Positions 11,115 to 21,375 of a stretch of DNA of 33,172 nucleotides are shown here, in pieces. The position numbers and the translations under genes are program-made. The notes under the pieces are model-generated. The model was given only the letters and a program-made list of their open reading frames with translations, was not told where the DNA came from and searched no databases. Origin of the DNA: Gamarada debralockiae (Eukaryota; Ascomycota; Leotiomycetes; Helotiales; Hyphodiscaceae); contig NXFV01000600.1 in NCBI GenBank assembly GCA_002803225.1, positions 1-33,172 on the forward strand, given 5' to 3'. The first letter of the stretch is position 1, and the number at the start of each line of letters is the position of its first letter.

Positions 11115-12502
11115 TGAGGAAGTCCCTCTTCCTACTGACTCTCAATCCAATTTCGGGCTTCAGTGCAGTATCATTCTCCATCATTATGTCTTCTCTTCAC
11201 CACCTTTTTGGAGTCAAAAGTCAATATGGACTTGGGATCTTGCGCTGTTCAGGCTTCAAAACGTGGATTTCGAACTGTATCGAAAATAGTAAAACCATAA
11301 CGTCTCTGAACCTATGTGTAAAACATTAGAAAGGCAAGAACGAGAGACTATGAACAATTGAAAGTTTTCGCTTCTCATTGATATCATTCTTTCCTTTTGT
11401 TGGTCAGAAATTGCCGTGATTCTGGTGGCCTGAGAGAATGCAATAAGCAATGCCTGTAAGGAAGCCTTCGAAGCCATCACAATCAAAATCAGCAGTTGGC
11501 CGAAGCCATTTTATGCCCTACCACAAACTACGGAGAACAAGGTCCATTTTTCGTTCAGATAAAATCCTAATGAATCAAAACGGTCTTGGCAAGTGGGAGG
11601 TGAATTTTGGTGGAAGAATACTGGGAAATTAGATTGAGCGAGAATTTCCGAGTCCGAGTCTTGCCACTAAATTTTGATGCTTTTATGGGTCTTTTCTAGG
11701 AGGCTGCTAGTGAGGGATGAGGAAGTCCAACTACTGAGAACAGGCTACGCCCAGGACTGGAAGAACCTGATTAATCGGAAATCCTTCGGAGCACGCGAGC
11801 ACTTGCCCCTTCTTGGTCTCAAGCCTTAGGATCCGATTAAATTTCCGGGTAATACTAATACCGGGTTTGCGGTGAAGGCAGTCACATATAAGTCGTTCCG
11901 GCCAATGACCAGCGCAAGTTCCGCTAGAGAGCCTCCCCAAGTGAGCAAGAATGGAACCGACGGCTCCAGATCTCATACTATGTCACAACATTTGAAATCT
12001 CTCCACACTTTGGATGTTCGTGTTGGAAAGCTTACACATACCGTGTCAATTGGCCTACAAGATCTTATCTTGCAGTTAAAGTCTTACCACCTTAAAGGCC
12101 CTTTGCAGGGATTATTTTGGTGTACTCCCAGCTTCTTATAAACCGGGGCTTCTTGTACTGGGAAAGGGTCTTATAGACCAATTAAAACTGTAACGACAGA
12201 AATTCATATGGTGAACAGGCTTTGGGTATTTGGACAAGGAGGTGCTGCTGCATCATGTTGGATGTCACAGAATTCTCAGACCAGTAGATGCTGATGCTTA
12301 GAACTTCTCAGAAGTCTACCAGTCTAGTAGAGTCATTCAACACCATGCATGAGATTCGAAGACGCTCGCCTGTTACGACCACCAGTATCACTGGTGCAAG
12401 TATCAAAAGATAATTGACTCAAATTCTGAATAGAAAGTGCTGATGATTGATATGATTTCATAGGAGAAGAGAAATCCCTCAAGCTGTTTGTACAAACGAA
12501 AC
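11115..12502. other. long region without a supported gene
   Basis: About 1.4 kb between the AIM6 relic and the dioxygenase. Minus-strand frames at 11731-11976 give protein-like stretches, for example WGGSLAELALVIGRNDLY in one frame and a Cys-containing stretch in another, both truncated by stops. I cannot assign a family; it may be a heavily decayed gene. Nothing else recognised. Confidence 0.35.
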
Positions 12503-13855
12503 CTAATGCGAGCCCAGTTTCAAAGGAAAGAACGCTTCTGGCATGGGCTCAATATGCCACCTCTGATCCAGCCTCTCATCTAAGGCTTGATCCCAGAATC
12601 TCTTCAGTGGCTCCGGGATTTCCCAACCCAGCTCCTCATTCCTCAAATGCATCCTTACCAAATGCCGCTTTTGTGGACCATGATCCACGAAGTTGCTGCG
12701 TCGGTGTAGCAGCGCCAGGTTATTCACGAAGTGAATGTCTCCTGCCTTCGTTGTGATTTCGAGGCGGTGCTTCTCTGCGATTTCGCACAGCAAATTGAGC
12801 GCTTCAAGCTGGCGCGGTGAAAGGGAAGGAATGCTTGATGGTCGCGGATACAATGCGCTTCCCAGAAGGGCAATTCGTGTGAAGCTGAATATGATTCGTG
12901 AATTGCAATGGAAGAGAATAGGTCTTTGGTAGAAATAGGGCCTACAGATATGGTTGAGTCAGCTCAAACGTAGAACAACTGTTATTGTTTTCTTACAAAG
13001 CGAATGGCCAGTCTGGTTGTGCCAATGTGTGGATAACATCAGGTCTGGTTTTGGCCAGCTCGTTGTAGATCGTATGGCCCGACGACAAAATGCATTTACC
13101 ACCCGAAGCGGCAGCACTACGAGTTTGGAAGGCAAGAATGTCTGCGTCTGGATCGGTGTGAAAGGGCTGGATTACGTTAGCTTCCTAGAGCAAATGTGGT
13201 TGAGATTCATACAATGTCTTGGCTTGAATGCCGCACATGACTTGATCGTTGGTCGTTCGTTTCGGAAATAACATGGACTGAGTAACTTTATCAGCGTACA
13301 GGGGAGGAAATAAACGGCGTCGAGGTAATTACCAATGATGTTTCCAGCTTCATCCTGCCGCATTCGTCTCGCCGCGATGTAACTCTGAATTCCAAGAAAT
13401 ACGATCATACTGTCCTCGACGCAGTATCGCCACTGCTCTATGCCTCGAATAACACAGAATCCCTTGCCATTATAGAGATCTTCAGCCAGCCCTCGAAGGG
13501 TATGCTGTAGCTTTGGAAGCGGAAAGTTGTTGGTTTCCACTAGATTGCCATCAAGTCCAAGACCTCCAAAAGTCAGTACAATACTACTTCATCTGAGGTC
13601 AAAAATACCTTTGAAAAATACCAGTGCTGCGTCCAGCTCATTCTTTTCGTCATCTGAGAGATGAAGAATGTAGCGGTCCTCATTCACAAACTCAGAGGCA
13701 TACCAAGCTTGTTCGGTAGCAAGTGAAGGAGGAAATTCAAGAGGAATTGCATTGTGACTTAATGTGGAGGATACGACGATACCACCATCAACGGCAGGCG
13801 GACTGTAGGAGATACGGGGACTAAAATGGCTCTGATGAGTATAGGAGCAATCCAT
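12503..13855 (-). CDS. TauD/TfdA-family Fe(II)/2-oxoglutarate-dependent dioxygenase
   Basis: Five exons on the minus strand: 13855-13609, 13563-13333, 13277-13213, 13166-12997, 12941-12503; 383 residues, all junctions in phase. The iron-binding facial triad is visible: H184 and D186 in PFHTDPDADILAF at the start of exon 4, and the distal His in GDIHFVNNLALLHRR (about H317). An Arg in KRHLVRMHLR (about 331-334) is the likely 2-oxoglutarate ligand. Exon 2 carries LAEDLYNGKGFCVIRGI, typical of fungal clavaminate-synthase-like members. The intron before the HTD exon has a GCTAAC branch site nine bases from its acceptor. The first intron ends in GAG rather than YAG. Known chemistry: oxidative hydroxylation or desaturation coupled to 2-oxoglutarate decarboxylation; substrate unknown. 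The Zn2Cys6 regulator lies about 500 bp upstream on the same strand. Confidence 0.9.
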
Positions 13856-14350
13856 CCTGCATGCACTCCGGCGTCTTTCAAAGTAATCACGTGACTAGGC
13901 TTCGTGTAGCGTGGGCGTGTAGTGAGCCAGTAAAGCCCTCAGAGTGGAATAGAAGTGTGCTTTAGTAAGCCAAATAATCGAGCATCAAGTGAGAATCATC
14001 TCTGTAAAGCTAAATCGGCTGGGCAATGATTCCTTAACACAATGGAAGAAGAGAGGAGCAAGAGAAAGTGAGAACGGAGGGAAGAATATAACCCCCCACC
14101 ACGGTGTGGGCTCCCGAGCCTCAAGCCCGCTTATTTTATCGACATTAGATAGCCTGCAGAGACGGGTAAGCGATCCAGGGCCCTGAATGGCTATCGCACC
14201 ACACAACACCACCCCGCATGCAGCGGGTTTCCTTTTTCAAGATAATCACTGTCATGCCCCCAAAATGCCCACGAATCATAAAATTATTGCCACTTCATTG
14301 GCTTTTATCTGCAGGAGCTCATTTCAGCTACTTTTTCGATTGGATGGAGA
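13856..14350. other. intergenic region upstream of the dioxygenase
   Basis: Contains the dioxygenase promoter and the 3' flank of the Zn2Cys6 regulator gene. A GC-rich segment around 14090-14130 has no recognisable motif. No gene supported. Confidence 0.4.
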
Positions 14351-16928
14351 CTACGTGACGATAGTCGATGGCGCCCAGTCTTGGTCGTACAACTGTGCAA
14401 TGTAGTAATGCTCATCTTCGTAAACACACTTCTCCTTAACATCTCGAAATTTCGATCCTTTGGATGAAGTCAACAAATTATCTTCAAAAAAGCGGGAGGG
14501 GCAATACTGTTCGAATGGACATAGCTTGCTGTCTTCTTAACGAAGTTGATTTCCTCGGGGTCCAACTCAGCCATAGATGTAGTTTCAGCAGCATCCCAGT
14601 CTAAATCAAATGGCCGAAAGCCTTTGCAGCAATAATGAAAATATGCAAGAAGTATATTGGCGCCCAGGTGTAGCTCCTCGATGATATCGGTCATCGCAAA
14701 CCGAGTCTAATACGAGTGAGATGGTACTTTCGAGTATGGAAAACGACATAAGAACTGGATATTCTTACCTTCAAACCATGCTTTCTCGCATATGCAATGT
14801 CCTGCTTCATGATCAAGGAACAGTTGTGGAGTAAGATGAAGGTACAGAAGTATATGCACAGCCAATTCTGTGGCTTGTGCGTCAGAACAAACTTTTGGAG
14901 ATGATCCAAGATTAACCCCCTAAGAGGCGCCAAAATCCCTTGAATGAGAATGACGTCAATCTGGGCACCCATCACAGGCGTGATTGGAATTTTTCCATGC
15001 ATGGGGCTAGACTGATCCATCATGTCGGAAGGCATGCCCAAAGTCTCCTTGCCACAGATGCGTTCTGACCGGCAGATCATTCGAATGCCAACCCACAGCC
15101 TAAATACTAGCTTAAGCAAGAGTCTCTCTTGTTCCGTCTGTAACCCATCAGCCTGACTCAGTTATGCAACACAAGGGAGACACATACCATTGAATTTGTG
15201 GAGGCAGTCATGGCCATGTTGTAAGTTTCCCAAACGAGTCCGTCCTTTGGATCCAAAGTGGAGGAAAAGAATTGCTTTCCTTCATTTGTAATATACTCGA
15301 TGTACGACTTTTCTGCCTCTTTGAGATTCGCGATGGCATAAGGAGGAAGCATTACAGACTTCTTGGTGCTACCATGGACCCATGACCTTGATAGCATATC
15401 CCCTTCAACTGGAGCAAACTTTCGAACTCGGAGTGCAAGTGGGCGCGGACTATAGTCTTGGGTGATCTGTATTGTCCTGATTTCCGAATCAGCCCAAGTG
15501 GAAACGTCGTTCATTTCCATATTTCTCCATCTATCACTCCATACGTGACCACTAACGTAACCGACTCGGTATAGTCTTGTATCAGTGATCTTGTAGCGAA
15601 GACAAGGGAGCTTAGCTATCTTCTGTGTTGAAACCTTCTTGCATGTAAGGCATACCCCTTTAGGATCGATCAAATCTGGTATACACTATGTCAACAATTA
15701 GCAATGATACAAACTTTCTCTGAGGTGCCAGAGGCTTGCCCTGATGCGCTGCATCCTACAACGAAGGCATGCGTTATCCCTTCGTGTCTGCGCGGTCTGA
15801 GCACGATCTTGGGGGTCTTGGAATGGTCTACGGCGTGTGCGAGTTTCAGTCTCCTCAAGATCTGATCCGTTAAGGGGCGGATGGCTCTGATTTGAAAGAT
15901 CCCAGAAAGGTATAGGCTTCTCACTGCTGGCCGGGACAGACGCGTCGAATGAATTGCTGTAGCCGTCAAGTGTATTTAAACCGGACGCTATAGAAGACTT
16001 CTCATATGATGCTCGTTTATTTAAATCTGGCTGCGGGTAGACCATGGAAGGTCTTGGAGTAGGTGGTTGACTTGATCGAATAGTGATGGTCTGTGAATCG
16101 AAATGGCTAGGCTGCGACGACGGGATCGAAAAAGGGGGGTCGCAGGCGAAAAAGCCTTGACACTATTGAACAATGATCAGCATTTAATCGTAAGGGCACT
16201 GTGGTTGAGAGTATACGAATGATTCTCCATTCCCACTGAGATCAGGAAGGTCGTAAAGATGATCTCCTTGGAAAATTGGGGTTGAAAGTTGAGTTGCTTC
16301 TGCATCTTGGGGGTAGATGTTGTTATTGTGGAGGCCGCGGGTATTGAGAACTCCTATAGAAAACTCCAGTCAATAAAATGGTCAAGCAATATAAGGGTCG
16401 TCGAGAAGGAACACACCGTCACCAGTTGTGAAAGTTGGTTGACTGTCGGTGGGGAGTAGATTTGCAAAGCAATTGGACCATGCGGCAGGTGTAATGCTGA
16501 ATCCAAAGTGGCCATCAGGGGTAGGAAGTAGCTGGTCCTCTGCTGAGAATCCAAACTCTGAATTGTCATTCGAGGTCTCCATTTCAGCAGATATAAAAGA
16601 CGACTGAGGACCGTGGTTGTCCTCTAATACTGGTAGCGTGGTAGAAAGAAAAGCCGCTCCGTGATCGGATGGGGCCACAAGATTATGTCGCTTGCGTAAA
16701 CTATCAATAGCAGCAGACAGATCTCCAGGGCGGAGTTGAAAAGTCGTAGCAGTGCTCTCTATGATAGACTGTTGCTCCGGCGTGAATATGCTGGATGTGT
16801 CTGGCCGGGATCTTTTGGGTGCCTGAGGAAGCCCACCAGAAGAGCGTCGTTTACGTGAAGGCTCCTAGAAATAGTGAGTCAAATGAGCTTACAGAGCGGA
16901 ATGAACATTGGAATGGTCAGTCTACCAT
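14351..16928 (-). CDS. fungal Zn2Cys6 transcription factor with a probable 3' frameshift
   Basis: Exons on the minus strand: 16928-16926 (ATG only), 16864-16417, 16353-16217, 16162-15740, 15685-15188, 15137-14769, 14706-14470. As written this gives 704 residues and stops at 14470. The DNA-binding cluster is C328-x2-C331-x6-C338-x10-C349-x2-C352-x12-C365 (NACLRCRMQRIR, then CIPDLIDPKGVCLTC). It is preceded by a low-complexity Ser/Pro/Gln acidic region and followed by a regulatory domain ending in IIEELHLGANILLAYFHYCC. The intron inside the zinc cluster (15739-15686) has a GC donor. At 14486-14491 a run of six A (T on the coding strand) appears one base short: in the other frame translation continues for 44 more codons through HYYIAQLYDQDW, a tail typical of this family, to a stop at 14353-14351. 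Nuclear regulator; targets unknown. Confidence 0.86.
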
Positions 16929-18007
16929 GTTCGCGGAAAGATACAGGACAAGGGCCGGGTCCTAGGCATGCTATAGCAGGGACCAATGGGTGTGGGTACA
17001 TCGGGTAGATACTGGCTCAAGTCACTGTCTCGCGACAGTTACTGTGGGCACATTTGATTGAGCCACACAAATTGCAGTTCTGATCGGAAGAGGATTGTGA
17101 AATGCCACAACATCGATCTCGTGAAAATCGGCACGTCAGACGAACTTCAGACTCCGCCTGAATGCAGTGAGCATGAGACGACAATTCTATGATATGAACG
17201 CGATAATCTGGTACTCCAGAGGTTGTCTACTCTCCAGTACTGGCGAAATCCCCATACTGCTATGCTTCAGAAAGTTGGAGAATGATGTTGTCGTCGAAGT
17301 GTCGTTAGGAACCCTGCAGCCCGAGTCAACAAGGATATGCGCCACCATGCAGTCCTTCTCACCGGCTCGCTTACTATCCCTAATCGGGCCTCCCGACGAC
17401 GAGGATGGATTCCTCTTCCCGTGGCAGAAACTGCATCATGTTTGATATTAAAACATGAGGTTGGAAACGACATACCGCCCGGTCAGACGCTCGTTGCTTG
17501 ACCGGTTGGGGTGAACATCAATTCATTGCAAAACACTCCCCCATCGTGAACTGAACATACCTGTGGGTGGCACTGCAACCTCGCGCCCAGCCCTAGGAAC
17601 ATCCAATAGCTGAAGGTTTTCAATAAATGGTCGAGTGACCTCAAGCTTCGTGGAATAACTTACGTCACGTATGTACCTGGGGCCCTTTCAATGGACGTTC
17701 GACGGTCTGCAGAGCAGATTGTTACGCCGCTTTTGAGAAGGACTTGCGTCTCAAGTAAGACAAAGAATGAAAACAACAGCTCAATCCAGAATCTCAATAC
17801 GCCAGCAAGCCCACTGAGCCCCAATCCCCCACTAAATTAACCATTAGAAGCGCTCCAAATCTCATTGATGACTTGAAGGCGATCCCGGTCTTCCATTTGC
17901 TATAACTTTTCTCTCCCATAACGTCTGTGGTGTGATTTCTCTTCTAGATCCGGCTTCAAAATGTGTATATGGACGACGAAGAAGCGTTATGAAACTTATC
18001 ATTCACA
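16929..18007. other. divergent promoter region between regulator and kinase-like gene
   Basis: About 1.1 kb shared upstream region of two divergently transcribed genes. An open frame at 17167-17445 has no recognisable features and I do not call it. No TATA box or repeat is convincing. A coding-like fragment cannot be excluded. Confidence 0.4.
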
Positions 18008-19753
18008 ATGGCTCGCACTCACATCACTCCAGAGTTAGCGTTGGATTCTCTCTCTCCTCTTGCGGCGTTTCGAAACCAAACAACATCAGCTGAGACGACA
18101 TCAAATTGTGGCCCTCCGCCCGTTTTAGCTTGGAATGATTCTGCTTTAAATCCTCAAAACCGAATCAACAGCCTCTCTCCAAGCCATCACCCAACCTGGC
18201 GCTTGGATGGCTGTACAAGCCTGGGAACCCAATTCTACGCAACCCCCACCTTCTTCTCGCCCGTACGTCCTTTGCGCATCCACACTTTTATCCCAGAACC
18301 TTCCCAATGGCCCTGTGATCTACGCTCTCTATTAGAAATTGACTCTGCTTTTCTATACCGGGATTCTCGAATTAATAATTTCCGCATTGCCCAGCATGTG
18401 CTCCGCACACTGGACCACTGGTCCAGCACTTTCCTTGACTTCCAGTCAATGTACGAAGGATTGCCATTCGGGTCTCAAATTTTATTTGAGAATATGGAGA
18501 AGGATATTACGAAGATCAGGATCCGGATTGTGCAGACCCACGATTTGGAAAGACAGCTGATGTCTATTACATCCTGGCCGTCTCCGCTCACCAAATGTCC
18601 ATCGGCCATATTACCACCAACTCTGGATATCTCACGTTTACATCTTGTGCGGCAGTTACACGATAGCACCGCGATCGTCGAGCTCAGGAGGCCTCGGGCT
18701 AAAACTGACACCGCTCCAAAGACTAGCCCAGATATAGTTGTATTCAAAACGCTCTCCGACTCACCCAGCTACCTATACCATGAGCTCTCAATCTTGCTCA
18801 CGATACCGCCACATCCAAATATCATATCTGCGCCCTTACATCTCATCACCAAAAAAGTACGCTTCGGGTCCAAAATCGCCATCGTAGGCTTCACCCTCCC
18901 ATACCTCCGTAGAGGCTCACTGAGAGATATTCTTCCGAAACGACGTCTCCAAGGTTCATTGCATCTCGATGACCAAATCAAATGGGCTTTGCAAGTTACC
19001 CGAGCGTTGAAGCATATTAGGGACTATGGGCCAGGATGGTATTGTGACCTGAGGCTCGATAATGTGTTGCTATCTGATAGCAACGACGTGGTTCTGATTG
19101 ACTTCGAACAGAGGGGTGTGCTGCCCAACTTTGCAGCTCCAGAGATTCGGTACTTGGATTATATCGTCGCTCTGGTGAAGGAGTCGTCGCTTGATTGCAG
19201 AGTGAAGGAGGAGTACAATAGGTTGTACGAAGAACATATCGGCCCGATCATGGAATGGAAGATCATGGATGAGTATCGCGGTAGCAGACCGTGGTTATGT
19301 CAAAGTAAGAGCCAGCGTGAAGCACTCCAGGTATATATGCTTGGAAGGCTTTTATGGTGTATCTTCGAAGGTGTCAGTGCGCCACAGGTTGAAAATTGGA
19401 TGGAATACCTCCATGAACCAGAAGTAGAATTCCCAGCATTCAATATTACCCCGAGGGAGCTGAGGCCTCTGATAGAGAGTTGCACACAAGGCTGGTCTCA
19501 AAGTGGTTGTGTCGTGAAAAGAAAAGGGAGGTGGCTTGTAGGGACTGTCGACGAAAAAAGGGGTGAACCTGGCGCGGCTCTTAACGGATTTATCAAAATA
19601 TGGGAAGATGAGTTGGAAAGAGCGAAAAAGTTTCTGGGGCAAAGGAAAGAACGCCAAATTTGCAATGGGACAGGCGGCTCGGGCCATCTCGTCCGACCAT
19701 CTTTGGACGAAGTCTTGGAAACTCTTGCCAATTTCAAGAAACATTGTAACTAG
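18008..19753 (+). CDS. divergent protein-kinase-like protein
   Basis: A single exon of 581 residues from an ATG in the context CACAATGGC. Residues 1-235 form a fungal-specific N-terminal region without a family I recognise. A kinase-like fold follows: the ATP-anchoring Lys is in VVFK (K247), the helix-C Glu in YHELSILL (E259), a hinge region near LPYLRRGSLRDIL, a catalytic loop WYCDLRLDNVLL (D347, N352) in which the usual HRD reads YCD, a metal-binding DFE (D365-E367) instead of DFG, and APE at 377-379. Key Lys, Glu and both Asp are kept, so activity is possible. The sequence after residue 385 is an extended C-lobe ending in a kinase-like SLDEVLETL helix. Substrate and pathway cannot be inferred. 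The gene looks intact. Confidence 0.85.
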   Translation: MARTHITPELALDSLSPLAAFRNQTTSAETTSNCGPPPVLAWNDSALNPQNRINSLSPSHHPTWRLDGCTSLGTQFYATPTFFSPVRPLRIHTFIPEPSQWPCDLRSLLEIDSAFLYRDSRINNFRIAQHVLRTLDHWSSTFLDFQSMYEGLPFGSQILFENMEKDITKIRIRIVQTHDLERQLMSITSWPSPLTKCPSAILPPTLDISRLHLVRQLHDSTAIVELRRPRAKTDTAPKTSPDIVVFKTLSDSPSYLYHELSILLTIPPHPNIISAPLHLITKKVRFGSKIAIVGFTLPYLRRGSLRDILPKRRLQGSLHLDDQIKWALQVTRALKHIRDYGPGWYCDLRLDNVLLSDSNDVVLIDFEQRGVLPNFAAPEIRYLDYIVALVKESSLDCRVKEEYNRLYEEHIGPIMEWKIMDEYRGSRPWLCQSKSQREALQVYMLGRLLWCIFEGVSAPQVENWMEYLHEPEVEFPAFNITPRELRPLIESCTQGWSQSGCVVKRKGRWLVGTVDEKRGEPGAALNGFIKIWEDELERAKKFLGQRKERQICNGTGGSGHLVRPSLDEVLETLANFKKHCN

Positions 19754-20277
19754 TTATTGAAGGAGAAAGGGTATATCGTCATTCAACAAGAGGAATGTTC
19801 GGAAAGTTTGCTTTCAGAGTATATTGCCCAAGTATAGTGTTTGCGAGTTTTAAGAGCTTCGAGAAATTGGGAACATGGACTCACCTAAACGTGAATCATC
19901 CAATAACAAAAAATGACATGTCACTATTATAGCCTCACTTTCTGCAACCAACCTTGTATAAGAACCCCACAGAACCAATTCCATTGGACCTGAACACCTC
20001 TCGGAGGCTCTATCATATATGCGAGTAAGACACCACAACCAGCGTAGCTAGAGACCTGGGTCTGGACTCTGGACTAGTATGGTGTGCAGTTTGAGAGCCC
20101 CATTTAATCACAGTCTTATGTTTCGACTTTACTTTTTTAACTGACCAAATAAAAGATGGAAAGGATCGGATATTAAATGCCAAAGACAAGAGAACTTTGG
20201 AACATACACTGATATTAAGACTCAGTCACATCTCGAAGTCACAAGAACAACACTTCTGTACAAATTCAAACCAAACC
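19754..20277. other. intergenic region upstream of gluconokinase
   Basis: Holds the 3' flank of the kinase-like gene and the promoter of the gluconokinase gene, with AT-rich stretches near 20130-20175. An in-frame ATG at 20197 would add 27 residues to gluconokinase, but the added stretch is not typical of the family, so I treat it as 5' UTR. No other gene seen. Confidence 0.45.
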
Positions 20278-20901
20278 ATGAAGCACCTCTTCATAGTGTT
20301 TGGGCCAAGCGGCTGCGGCAAGTCAACAATCAGCGAGTATATAGCCAGGAAGAAATCTTATGTCTTCCTGGAGGGAGACCAAGTACGTGCGTCATCAGTC
20401 CCAAAATTTCAATTTCACTAACATCCCCAGTACCATCCTGAGGCCAATGTAGCCAAAATGGCCATGGGCCAACCCTTAGACGACTACGACCGCGCAGGTT
20501 GGCTTTCCGACCTTAGTAACGCCGGAGTCTCATACCTGTCCAGCGGATCTCCCGCCGTCATTGTAGCGTGTTCCGCTCTGCGTGTCGCGTACCGGGATGT
20601 CTTCCGGCTCGCAGTTGCAAACAACAATAATATCTCATCTGACACTCAGAGCATGATCCAACTGCATTTCATATACTTGCAGATGGATGAGAGCAAAGCA
20701 TTGGGATTGGTGGAGGAGAGGGGAAGGATGCAGGGGCATTTCATGCCATCGGTGCTGGTGAGAAGCCAGTTTGAGACGCTGGAGGAGCCGGATGCGTTCG
20801 AATTGGGAAGTGATTGTGTGGTTGTTGATTGTAGTCAGAGTGCGAGGAGGGTTAAGGAGTCTGCTTATGGGTGGGTGAAGCACTATGTTAAGCAGGAATG
20901 A
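20278..20901 (+). CDS. gluconokinase
   Basis: Two exons, 20278-20382 and 20431-20901, give 191 residues, normal for a gluconokinase. The Walker A loop GPSGCGKST is at residues 9-17. The 48-nt intron starts GTACGT, has a CTAAC branch site and ends CCCCAG; splicing joins FLEGDQ to YHPEANVAKMAMGQPLDDYDR, the substrate-binding block typical of the family. Later come VIVACSALRVAYRD and MQGHFMPSVLVRSQFETLE, also family hallmarks. Known reaction: ATP-dependent phosphorylation of D-gluconate to 6-phosphogluconate, feeding the pentose phosphate pathway. An in-frame upstream ATG (20197) exists, but the first Met just before the beta strand leading to the P-loop is the conserved start. Gene appears intact. 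Confidence 0.92.
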
Positions 20902-21375
20902 AAGCCACACTATATTTTGATGAGAAGTGAGAAAGTCACCGTCAATTCTTTTGTCTAGACTTCAGTGACCTTACCAGCTCACTCAATTTTTTCAACCTTC
21001 AATGCTATCATCACTTTAAAAAATCCATTTCTCCCACCGCTTGACACTAGAGTTGTGAACTTCAAAACTTCTCAGTATAGGAACCGACCAACAAACCTGC
21101 AGAATGAAAAGGGCTATAACTCTACGCCTTCTCGCTGAATAAAAAATCTGAGCATGGAGCTGAATTGTCACCGTACTTTCCGTACTCGCACCCCCCTCGT
21201 CAGAGTGACGCGCTTGATTATAAGGGATATACAACCCCTGCAAATACAACAGGAAACAACAAGCTCCTACTCACCGCCGCCGACGTTGTCAGAGTAGCAG
21301 GAGGCGAGCTGGCTGAAGCCGTTGGCGCCGTCCCACCAATTGCCGAGTTTCTGCTAGTCAGACCGTTCACAACAA
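20902..21375. other. intergenic region 3' of gluconokinase
   Basis: Convergent 3' flanks of gluconokinase and the carboxylesterase relic. On the minus strand at about 21250-21350 a Thr/Ser/Ala/Pro-rich stretch (GTAPTASASSPPATLTTS) could be the decayed low-complexity tail of the carboxylesterase gene. Otherwise nothing recognised. Confidence 0.35.

Noticed and set aside
17167..17445. 92-codon frame between the regulator and kinase-like genes
   Set aside because: No family resemblance, no signal peptide, membrane segment or motif; unsupported.
20197..20277. N-terminal extension of gluconokinase as a targeting peptide
   Set aside because: The added 27 residues are not typical of the family and the second ATG fits the conserved start next to the P-loop strand.
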